From: Candidatus Aalborgicola danicus | Lineage (GTDB): Bacteria; Pseudomonadota; Gammaproteobacteria; Burkholderiales; Burkholderiaceae_C | Reading direction: 5' to 3' | NCBI GenBank assembly: GCA_016703945.1 | Contig: JADJBC010000008.1 | Coordinates: forward strand, 1 to 64,000 | Length of the DNA stretch: 64,000 nucleotides | In this document: positions 1-6,492 of the stretch, piece by piece | Numbering within the stretch: the first letter of the stretch is position 1 | Layout: each line of letters starts with the position of its first letter | Notes under the pieces: model-generated | The model's input: the letters and a program-made list of their open reading frames with translations, nothing else | What the model was told of the DNA's origin: nothing | The model's database searches: none | Translations under genes and position numbers: made by a program

Positions 1-2
1 TT

Positions 3-246
3 GCGGTACTGATGGCGCGTCTGGCCAAGATGGACCTGGATCCGGTGGTGTCCGACGCGGCAGTGGCCGAGCTGGCCAGGTGAGCTTCGACCGGTGTTTG
101 GTACGCGGCCGCTCAAGCGGGCGATCCAGCAACGCATTGAGAACCCGCTGTCCAAGCTGTTGCTGGAAGGCAAGTTTGCGCCCAAGGACACCATCAATGT
201 TGGTGTGGATACGATTCAGGCGCCGGGGCAGTTCAGTTTTTCATGA
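3..246 (+). pseudogene. clpB: 3' end of ClpB disaggregase, two frameshifts
   Basis: This is the extreme C-terminus of the ClpB AAA+ chaperone, which works with DnaK to extract proteins from aggregates. The gene starts left of the window. The reading passes through three frames: residues ending AVAELAR at position 80, then VSFD, then VFGTRPLKRAIQQRIENP to the stop at 244-246. The sequence (D)PVFGxRPLKRAIQ is the hallmark of the ClpB small C-terminal domain. Two missing single bases, near 80 and near 92, are needed to join the pieces. This could be real decay, but similar one-base lesions recur across the window, so sequence error is possible. Identification is by family memory; the break in frame is seen directly. 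Confidence 0.75.
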
Positions 247-267
247 TATCTGACGCGGGGTGCTAAA

Positions 268-326
268 GGCCATTTAGGCCTCAAGCCCTTGTGGAATATG
301 CACAGCCAGCTATGGATTTAGTAGCA
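268..326 (+). repeat. Dispersed intergenic repeat, copy 1 (interrupted by group II intron)
   Basis: This matches the repeat seen at 8924, 22836 and elsewhere: GGCCTC-AGCCC, then GTG-AATATGC, then GCTAT and TAGTAGCA. It follows the clpB stop by about 20 bases. The copy ends exactly where the intron-like GTGCG begins, and the expected next bases (AA) reappear after the inferred intron end. Confidence 0.7.
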
Positions 327-630
327 GTGCGCCAGCAAAGGCGGTAGATCGTAGTTGATGAAAGTTCAATACTGGGAAGAAATGGCGAATCACCCAGACC
401 CCGAGTCATGCGTTGCACACCGCGAGGTGTGGATCGATGGTGTTGCTACGCCAGAAGGCCACACGTAGCATGACGTCAATCGCAAGACATGCTGCGACTC
501 CCGCGCGGTCTGAGACCCCTGAGCATGCCGGGAAGCGATCTACGCAAGCTGGGAGATCTCACCGGTGCCGAGCCACGAAGGCCCGGGCGGGACAGGCAAA
601 GGCCCAAAGCCACAACCCTGTCGCCTACGC

Positions 631-2160
631 AGATGAGAAGTCGGATACATCCGTAGTACCTGAGAAACCGTCGAACAAAGGGAGAGCCATATCGGTGACC
701 CTGCGGAGATAGTGGAGGAAAGGGATGTAGCCAAGGGAAACGTCAGTAAGAACCCTACCCCGGACACCGAGCCGGAACAAGGTCGTATCGATGGGACTTG
801 AGGGCGTACGTATAGCAGCAAGCAGGATAAGTTGCGATTCACGGCACTGCTACACACATCACACCGCAGCTACTGGAGCAGAGCTTCTATGCTTTGCGCA
901 AAGACCCAGCGGTGGGTGTGGACGGCGTGACGTGGCAAGACTACGAGGAAGGACTGCAGGAGCGGAGTGCAAACGCTGCACCGGCAAATCCCGTGGGTGG
1001 ATACCGGGCAACGCCATCAAGACGGATACACATCCCCAAAGCCGATGGCAAACAGCGAGCACTTGGAATCGCCTCACTGGAGGACAAAGTCGTGCAACAG
1101 GCGGTCGTTACCGTCTTGAACACGATCTATGAAGAAGACTTCCTTGGCTTCTCGTACGGATTCCGACAAGGGCGCAGCCAGCACAATGCGCTGGACGCGC
1201 TGATGGTCGGGATCAAGAGCCGACACGTGAACTGGATACTGGACGCTGGACATCGCCGCTTTCTTTGATGAAATCGACCACGACTGGATGCTGAAGTTTC
1301 TGGGAACACCGCATAGCGGATCAGCGGCTACTGAGGCTGATTGGCAACTGGCTTAAAGCGGGGGTGATCGAGGATGGAATAAGGGTAGCCGCCACCAAGG
1401 GCACGCCCTCAAGGTGCGGTGATCTCGCCGTTACTGGCGAACATCTACCTGCACTACGCCCTCGATCAATGGACGCAACAATGGCGAGGCAGACATGCAC
1501 AGGCCAAGTGATCGCAGTGCGCTACGCCGATGACAGCGTGTTTGGATTCAAGAGTGAGACGACAGCCAGACAATTCCTTGCAGCCATGCAAGGCGATTGG
1601 CAAGTTTGGGCTGACCCTCAGTGCGGAAAACCCGGCTGATCGAGTTCGGTCGGTTTGCGGCCAGTACGCGCAAACGCAGGGGCAAGATAAGCCTGAAACC
1701 TTCGACTTCTTGGGATTCACACACTGCTGTAGCACCACCAGACAAGGCCTGTTCCAGGTCCGACGCCTGACGGTGAAGAAGCGAATGCGCGCCAAGATTG
1801 CAGAAATCCGTGTGGAGCTGATGCGCAGAAGGCACCAGCCTATCGCTGTGGTGGGTAAATGGTTGAACCGCGTGGTGCAGGGTTACCTGAACCACGCAGT
1901 GCCGGGCAACTTATACCGACTGGGAGCATGTGCAAGGACATTGGCCGCGCTTGGCGGCACTCCTTGATGCGCAGAAGCCAGAAGCCCAAGATGCCGTGGA
2001 CCAGGTTTAGCCGTATCGCCCAGCGTTTCCTGCCACCCATCACAACATGCACCCTACCCGGAGGATCGTTTCTATGCGTCACATACCTGGGGCAGGAGCC
2101 GTCATGCGGTAATTCCGCACGTACGGATCTGCGCGGGGGCGAGGGTTAACCTTCGTTCCC
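631..2160 (+). pseudogene. ltrA: Group II intron reverse transcriptase/maturase, multiple frameshifts
   Basis: The intron-encoded protein would reverse-transcribe the intron and help it splice. Pieces lie in all three frames: the N-terminal segment GVDGVTWQDYEEGLQER (from about 912), the finger/palm region with RRIHIPKADGKQRALGIA and GFSYGFRQGRS (1020-1180), the start of the catalytic palm (AAFFDEIDHDWM near 1260), the RT active site YADDSVFGF (near 1525), and domain X with VVGKWLNRVVQGYLNHAVP (1850-1910). The C-terminus runs over domain V, where a restored frame reads HAVIPHVRICAG. At least five changes of frame are needed, so no functional protein can be read as given. The start is uncertain. 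Confidence 0.8.
2096..2132 (+). ncRNA. Group II intron domain V
   Basis: A short hairpin with the AGC catalytic triad at 2097-2099, lower stem GAGCCGT paired to ACGGATC, and upper stem TGCGG/CCGCA. The base opposite the triad G is A instead of the usual U, giving a mismatch. The terminal loop (TAATT) is not the usual GNRA tetraloop. Both are consistent with loss of catalytic function. Confidence 0.7.
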
Positions 2161-2232
2161 TCCCGCAACAATCCTGGCTGGCTTTTCTTCTGAAAAGATT
2201 TTTATCTATGCCCTTGGTGGCGTAATAAATCA

Positions 2233-2515
2233 ATGAAGCGCGTATTCAAAACCCGTCATTTCAGCCGCTGGATGCGTAAAACAGAGCAGACCGATTCGGC
2301 TCTGTGCGAAGCGGTAGCGGAAATGTCGCAAGGTTTGATCGACGCAGACCTGGGTGGCGGCGTTGTGAAGAAGCGGGTTTGAGAAAAATGAGTGTGCCAA
2401 CATTGCGCACGATGAGCTGGATGCATTGCAGGCTATCGCAGCCCAGTTGCTGGCCATCACGGGGCCGCAGTTGGTTCGCGCAGTTGAAGACGGGTCTTTA
2501 GGAAATATGCCATGA
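2233..2515 (+). pseudogene. RelE/HigB-like toxin with internal deletion
   Basis: The first 49 codons (MKRVFKTRHFSRWMRK... to GGGVVKKRV, stop at about 2380) and a second block (EKNECANIAHDELDALQAIA... to the stop at 2513-2515) are the two ends of a RelE-superfamily mRNA-interferase toxin of the kind paired with an HTH antitoxin. About 25-30 residues expected between KKRV and FEKN are missing, and the two blocks are in different frames. The lost part corresponds to the central beta-strands of the fold, so this copy should be inactive. Its last codons overlap the antitoxin start (ATGA at 2512-2515), the normal coupling for this type of pair. The missing length is estimated from memory of homologues. 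Confidence 0.65.
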
Positions 2516-2843
2516 CAAAAAAAGTTAAAGCAAAGAGCCATATTTTTGAAGCAGTTCACGAGACTGCCAGCGATCTGCATCGCCTCGGGTTTATTGACAA
2601 ACGCAATATGCACAAGTTCGATGCGTTGTGTCTTGACCCGGTGCCCAACTACGACAGTGAAAAATCCGCGCATTGCAGGACCATCTCCAGCTAAGCCAGG
2701 CCGTGCTGGCGGCGGTACTCAATACAAGTTTGTCGACCGTGCGCAAGTGGGAAGGCGGTGAAAAGCATCCCAGCGGGCCATCACTCAAGTTGCTCCATCT
2801 GCTGGATCGCAAAGGGTTGAGGCGGTTCTTTAGCCATTTTTAA
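2512..2843 (+). pseudogene. HTH antitoxin partner of RelE-like toxin (frameshifted)
   Basis: This is an Xre-family antitoxin of about 110 residues that would neutralise the preceding toxin and repress the operon. The N-terminal half (MTKKVKAKSHIFEAVHETA) starts at 2512. After DSEK near 2661 the frame shifts by one missing base in an A-run. It continues as RALQDHLQLSQAVLAAVLNT and VRKWEGGEKHPSGPSLKLL, the helix-turn-helix, to TAA at 2841-2843. The HTH residues are well preserved, so the lesion is either recent or a homopolymer sequencing error. A repeat copy begins a few bases after the stop. Confidence 0.65.
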
Positions 2844-2848
2844 AGGTG

Positions 2849-2905
2849 CCAAATCGACCTGTAGCCCCGTGTTTCCTGCGTGGATAGCTCCTGATTTTGT
2901 AGCGA
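2849..2905 (+). repeat. Dispersed intergenic repeat, copy 2 (diverged)
   Basis: The core CCAAATCGACCTGTAGCCCC-GTG, then GGATAGCTCCTGATTTTGTAGC, matches the family, with more substitutions in the middle than other copies. It lies just after the antitoxin stop and before the convergent vapC. Confidence 0.6.
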
Positions 2906-3000
2906 TTGTGCTGCCGGGGTTTGGGGAAACTCCGGGCGGGCCAGCGCATGGTGCCAGCCTCTTCTTCGGCGGCGCGCTGGGCGTTAAGCAGGCTTCCACC

Positions 3001-3393
3001 TCAAACCAGCCGGACCGGTAAGGCCGATCCGCCCTTGCTCGCTTTCTTTACAAAGGCTTTATCAAAGGTGATCAGCGCGTCTTCGTCCTTGCAGAGCGCC
3101 AGATGCAGGGCATCGGCAAAGTCCAGGCCTTGTACAAAGGCATCCAGCGCTAAACGCACGGCTGCGGCCTGTGGCGGGTTGAAGTTGGGCAGGTTCAGAA
3201 GTAAATTCAAAGCCCGCTGGATGTCCGTGGCCATGCAGTCGTTGGACTCCAGCACCCATACCAACTCCAACAGCACGGTCACTGGCGCGGTGAACGGCTG
3301 GTCCGTAGCAAGCAGCGCTTTGGCGCGGATGAATTGGGCTGCATCATCTTGCAACAGCAGACGGGCCAGCACATTGGTGTCGAGCGCAATCAC
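3001..3393 (-). CDS. vapC: VapC-type PIN-domain ribonuclease toxin
   Basis: A 130-residue PIN-domain toxin, expected to cut RNA when free of its antitoxin. The N-terminal MIALDTNVLARLLLQDD carries the first metal-binding aspartate. LLELVWVL provides the conserved glutamate, and GLDFADALHLAL plus ALITFDKAF provide the later acidic residues, so the active site looks intact. The start is GTG at 3393. It overlaps the stop of the antitoxin gene (GTGA at 3390-3393) once a frameshift in that gene is allowed for, the usual arrangement of vapBC. Confidence 0.85.
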   Translation of the reverse strand: MIALDTNVLARLLLQDDAAQFIRAKALLATDQPFTAPVTVLLELVWVLESNDCMATDIQRALNLLLNLPNFNPPQAAAVRLALDAFVQGLDFADALHLALCKDEDALITFDKAFVKKASKGGSALPVRLV

Positions 3394-3633
3394 GGTGCGT
3401 TACGGGCTTTGAGTTTGGCCCGAATGGCAGCTTAGGTATTTGCGGTCAGGTTTGAACAGGCAGCCCGCTACCGCTTCCAACGAAGACTCTTTCTGGTCGG
3501 GCAGCGGGCGCAACCGAATTTCGCCGTCCACATACTGCACCTCCAGGCGCGAACCCGCGGTGATGTGCGCGTCATCACGCACGCCCTTGGGAATGACGAG
3601 CTGGCCTTTGCTGGATAGGGTGACGGTTTCCAT
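3390..3633 (-). CDS. vapB: VapB/AbrB-type antitoxin (C-terminal frameshift)
   Basis: The DNA-binding swapped-hairpin domain is METVTLSSKGQLVIPKGVRDD (AbrB/MazE-like), starting at ATG 3633. The toxin-binding tail reads KPDRKYLS and then, as given, runs to a stop at 3400. Shifting frame near 3425 gives AIRAKLKARNAP and a TGA that overlaps the vapC start. That is the expected tail and spacing, so a one-base insertion is likely. An upstream in-frame ATG at 3747 would add 38 unconvincing residues and was not used. Confidence 0.75.
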
Positions 3634-3803
3634 GGTGGTCTTTGCTGTGAAAGTAAGACGGATGGTAAGCCAAAATAATAGGAGCTGCAGACTTTGGATT
3701 CGATGACCGACCGCTGAATGCCAGCGGCGCTGTGTGCGCATTCGCACAGATGGCAGAGAGCTTTGTCCCTAGCCTAAGAGGTCAACACAAGGATGCAACC
3801 ACC

Positions 3804-4198
3804 ATGACCCCTACTTTTCAATCCATTCGCCGCCTCATTCCTGCCACGTTGTTCCTTCTCGGAGCCGTGGGCACGGCGTATGCAGGCACCTCGCAAGCCC
3901 AGGCGGATGCACAAGCGCGTTACCGCGCGGAGTTGGCGCAGTGCAATAGCGGGCAGTCCAGCCAGCCGGTCAATGTCTGCCGAAACGAAGCGCGCAACGC
4001 GCTGGCAGAGTCCCGCCGTGGCGGTTTGAGCGATGCGCCCGACCAATACCAGCGCAATGCCGTGCTGCGTTGCGCCGAGTTTCAGGGCACAGAGCGATCA
4101 GCCCTGAAGCCCGCGTGTTCAACCCGTCAAGGGTCGAGGGCAGTGTCGAAGCGGGCGGCATTGTGCGTGAAAGTGTGATCATCACACCGGTGAAATGA
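3804..4198 (+). CDS. Small secreted protein of unknown function (C-terminal frameshift)
   Basis: An exported protein of about 130 residues. The signal peptide includes LIPATLFLLGAVGTAYAG. The mature part is rich in Ala, Gln and Arg, with two spaced cysteines (ELAQCNSGQ and NVCRNEARNALAE) and a later RCAEFQG. As given the frame ends at 4178. A shift near 4105 gives RVFNPSRVEGSVEAGGIVRESV and a stop at 4196-4198, which resembles the ending of small Burkholderiales periplasmic proteins I recall. ATG 3804 was chosen because it starts the signal peptide directly. No function can be assigned. Confidence 0.6.
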
Positions 4199-4307
4199 GC
4201 CGGGCCATATCCAGCGCATGGATGCTGCTCTGATCCCTACGTGAGCCAACGTACCGACGTTTGGTAAGGGGAGTCCTACCCTGAGGAAATAAACGGAGGA
4301 CGCCACC

Positions 4308-4346
4308 ATGACCCGACTGTTGTCTCGCCAAGCGCCACAGCTATGA
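4308..4346 (+). CDS. 12-codon leader ORF overlapping kaiC start
   Basis: ATG at 4308 follows a strong ribosome-binding site (AAACGGAGGA) at 7 bases and encodes MTRLLSRQAPQL, ending in TGA at 4344-4346. The stop overlaps the kaiC ATG (4343) as ATGA. kaiC itself has no recognisable Shine-Dalgarno, so translational coupling is plausible. Given the many indels in this window, it could instead be the true N-terminus of KaiC put out of frame. Confidence 0.4.
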   Translation: MTRLLSRQAPQL

Positions 4347-6091
4347 AATCCGTCCAAGTACCGGCGATGAATTCCCCGCACAAGGTGCCGACGGGTATCA
4401 GCGGCTTTGACGCCATCACGGGTGGTGGCCTCCCACAGGGCCGCACCTCGCTGGTTGTGGGCGGGCCGGGTTCCGGCAAGACGGTGTTTGCCCTGCAGTT
4501 TCTGGTGCATGGTGTGCAACATTGCAAGGAGCCGGGCATCTTTGTGGCATTCGAGGAGACCTCTCAACGCATCCTCGACAACGCCAGCAGCTTTGGCTGG
4601 AACATCACAGTCCCCCAGAGGAAAAAACTGTTCTTTCTAGACGCGCAACCCCAGCCTGACCTGATCCAGTCGGGCGACTTCGATTTTTGCGGCATGCTGG
4701 CCGCGCTGGAAGCGCGTATCCAGGCCGCTGGCGCGAAGCGCATTGTTTTTGACGCGCTCGATATCGTACTGGCCTTGTTGCCCGACGCGCATGCCCAAAG
4801 GCGCGAGGTTTACCGTCTGCACCAGTGGTTATTGGCGCACCAGTTGACCGGCATCGTGACCTTGAAGGCCGACACCGATCAAACCAACGCCATCAGCCAG
4901 CAGCCCTTTGGCTTCATGCAGTTCATGGTGGACTGCGCGGTCATCCTCAACCATAGTGTGGTGCAGGGCGTGTCGCAACGCAACCTGCGGGTGCAAAAGT
5001 TTCGCGGTTCCAGTTTTGACGAAAACGAGTCGCCTTTCCTGATCGGCAACAGCGGTTTTGAAGTGGCCGGCGCACGCGCCCTGGACAGCGTAGAGACCCA
5101 GGTAACGACCGAGCGCATTTCCAGTGGAGTGGATCGCCTGGACACCATGCTGGGCGGCGGCTACTACCGCGGCGCCAGTGTGCTGGTGACCGGTTTTTCC
5201 GGCACCGCCAAAACCACCTTGAGCGGCGCCTTTGTGCAGGCCGCTTGCCAGCGCGGTGAACGCACTTTGTTCGTCAGCTTTGATTCGGATGGCGGCGAGG
5301 TGATCCGCAACCTGGCCTCGGTGGGCATCCGGCTGGCTACTTTTGTGAAGAGTGGCGTCTTGCGCATGGCCTCGGCCCGAACCATCTCGGGCAGCGCCGA
5401 GACCTACCTGGTGCGCATCAAAGCATTGGCCCATGAGCACCGCGCCCGCTGCGTGGTCATAGACCCTGTATCCACCTGGTCCAAGTCTGGCACCGACCTG
5501 AACACCCACAGCGTGGCCGAGCGGCTGATCGACTGGGCCAAGGCCGATGGCACCACCTTGCTGTGCACGCGCTTGCTCGACGAAATGTCCAGCCCGGCCG
5601 AAGGCAGCTCACCGTTGCAACTGTCCGCCCAGGTCGACACCTGGATCCATTTAAGTTACCTGGTGCAGGCGGGCGAGCGCAACCGCGGCTTGTCCATCAT
5701 CAAGTCACGCGGAACGGCGCACTCCAACCAGGTGCGTGAGCTGATTCTGAGCGACAGTGGCGTCACCTTGGCCGACATCTACACCGCGGGCGGTGAGGTG
5801 CTGATGGGCACGCTGCGTTGGGAGAAAGAGCGCGCCGAGCGCGTCGCCAGCGAAGCGGTTGATGTGGCCCGCAAGCTCAAACGGGTGCGCCTGGATACCG
5901 AGGAGGCGGAGCTGGAAGTACGCGTGAAGTCGCTGCAGACTGAACTGGCGGCCAAGCAAATAGAGAAGGCGCTGCTGCTCAGCAGCTCCAAGAGTCTTGC
6001 CGGCGACGTGTCGCGCGACCGCACCCGCCTAGAGGAGTTGCGCGGCGCCGATGCCACCGAGTCGCCCGCAGGCAAGGGGTTGACACCATGA
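4343..6091 (+). CDS. kaiC: KaiC-like double-domain RecA ATPase
   Basis: A 582-residue cytoplasmic ATPase with two tandem KaiC domains. The CI half has Walker A GGPGSGKT (about residue 40) and the catalytic pair in FVAFEETSQ. The CII half has Walker A TGFSGTAKTT (about residue 285), but where cyanobacterial KaiC has EE it reads LFVSFDSDGGE. By my alignment the position of phospho-site Thr432 is Ala, while the Ser431 equivalent is kept (LQLSAQVDTW). A coiled-coil-like tail of about 90 residues (AERVASEAVDVARKLKRV...) follows CII. It overlaps kaiB by ATGA, and the GGDEF-EAL gene follows, forming one operon. Non-cyanobacterial KaiC proteins are linked to stress or environmental sensing. A circadian role is not shown here, and no kaiA was seen. 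Confidence 0.88.
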   Translation: MKSVQVPAMNSPHKVPTGISGFDAITGGGLPQGRTSLVVGGPGSGKTVFALQFLVHGVQHCKEPGIFVAFEETSQRILDNASSFGWNITVPQRKKLFFLDAQPQPDLIQSGDFDFCGMLAALEARIQAAGAKRIVFDALDIVLALLPDAHAQRREVYRLHQWLLAHQLTGIVTLKADTDQTNAISQQPFGFMQFMVDCAVILNHSVVQGVSQRNLRVQKFRGSSFDENESPFLIGNSGFEVAGARALDSVETQVTTERISSGVDRLDTMLGGGYYRGASVLVTGFSGTAKTTLSGAFVQAACQRGERTLFVSFDSDGGEVIRNLASVGIRLATFVKSGVLRMASARTISGSAETYLVRIKALAHEHRARCVVIDPVSTWSKSGTDLNTHSVAERLIDWAKADGTTLLCTRLLDEMSSPAEGSSPLQLSAQVDTWIHLSYLVQAGERNRGLSIIKSRGTAHSNQVRELILSDSGVTLADIYTAGGEVLMGTLRWEKERAERVASEAVDVARKLKRVRLDTEEAELEVRVKSLQTELAAKQIEKALLLSSSKSLAGDVSRDRTRLEELRGADATESPAGKGLTP

Positions 6092-6486
6092 GCCGTCCGG
6101 TGATTTACAAATTTCGCCTGTATGTGGCTGACGATGCCCTCAATTCTGCGCAGGCTCGCACCAATCTGGCCGAGCTGTGCAAAACCCATCTGGCGGGACG
6201 TTGCGAGGTGGAGGTAGTGGATGTGTTCAAGCAACCTCAGCGTGCCCTGTCCGATGCCATCTACCTGACCCCCACCCTGGTACGCACCTGGCCGCTACCG
6301 GTGCGCTGCATCGTGGGTACGCTCAGCCAGACCGCCATGGTCTTGCGTGTGCTCGACCTGGAGGGTGATTTCGCCGCCGGGCCGCCCCGAGGCGAAATGC
6401 CGCCCCCTCGGGGGGCAGCGACCCGCAAAGCGGCGGAGCGTGGGGGCGACCTGACCGCCGGGCCGCCCCAAGGTGAAATGCGTTGA
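6088..6486 (+). CDS. kaiB: KaiB-like protein with repeat-derived C-terminal tail
   Basis: Residues 1-91 form a KaiB thioredoxin-like domain: IYKFRLYVADDALNSAQA, then VEVVDVFKQPQRALSDAIYLTPTLVR, matching the KaiB pattern of a helix followed by TPTLV. KaiB binds KaiC and modulates its ATPase or phosphorylation state. Residues 92-132 are a low-complexity tail with AAGPPRGEMPPPRGAATRKA and TAGPPQGEM, encoded by a G+C-rich repeat that also occurs inside kdpB in this window. Family members usually end near residue 90-105, so the tail is an added extension. Start and stop are coupled to neighbours: ATGA overlap with kaiC, and 6 bases to the next ATG. Confidence 0.85.
   Translation: MSRPVIYKFRLYVADDALNSAQARTNLAELCKTHLAGRCEVEVVDVFKQPQRALSDAIYLTPTLVRTWPLPVRCIVGTLSQTAMVLRVLDLEGDFAAGPPRGEMPPPRGAATRKAAERGGDLTAGPPQGEMR
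6370..6483 (+). repeat. G+C-rich palindromic element embedded in kaiB
   Basis: Two partial copies of GCCGCCGGGCCGCCCC flank a CCCCCTCGGGGGGCAGCG palindrome. The second copy shares 25 consecutive identical bases (6454-6478) with the reverse complement of 58295-58319 inside kdpB. It is read in frame as AGPPxGEM in KaiB. Confidence 0.7.
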
Positions 6487-6492
6487 TCGGCC

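Larger units (their letters stand above)
327..2169 (+). mobile_element. Degenerate bacterial group II intron
   Basis: This is a retroelement with a 5' end GTGCGCC typical of bacterial group II introns, a reverse transcriptase/maturase reading frame, a domain V at about 2096-2132 and a domain VI hairpin at about 2133-2166. The proposed 3' end is AC at 2168-2169, followed by AA. Removing 327-2169 restores the repeat sequence GTAGCAA at the junction, which supports these boundaries. The encoded protein is broken in several frames and domain V has a mismatch beside its catalytic triad, so the copy is probably inactive. The boundaries are inferred from motif position, not from a folded structure. 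Confidence 0.75.

Noticed and set aside
4343..6486. A functional circadian clock
   Set aside because: No kaiA or SasA/RpaA-type genes are adjacent and the KaiC CII domain looks modified; only a Kai-like module is supported.
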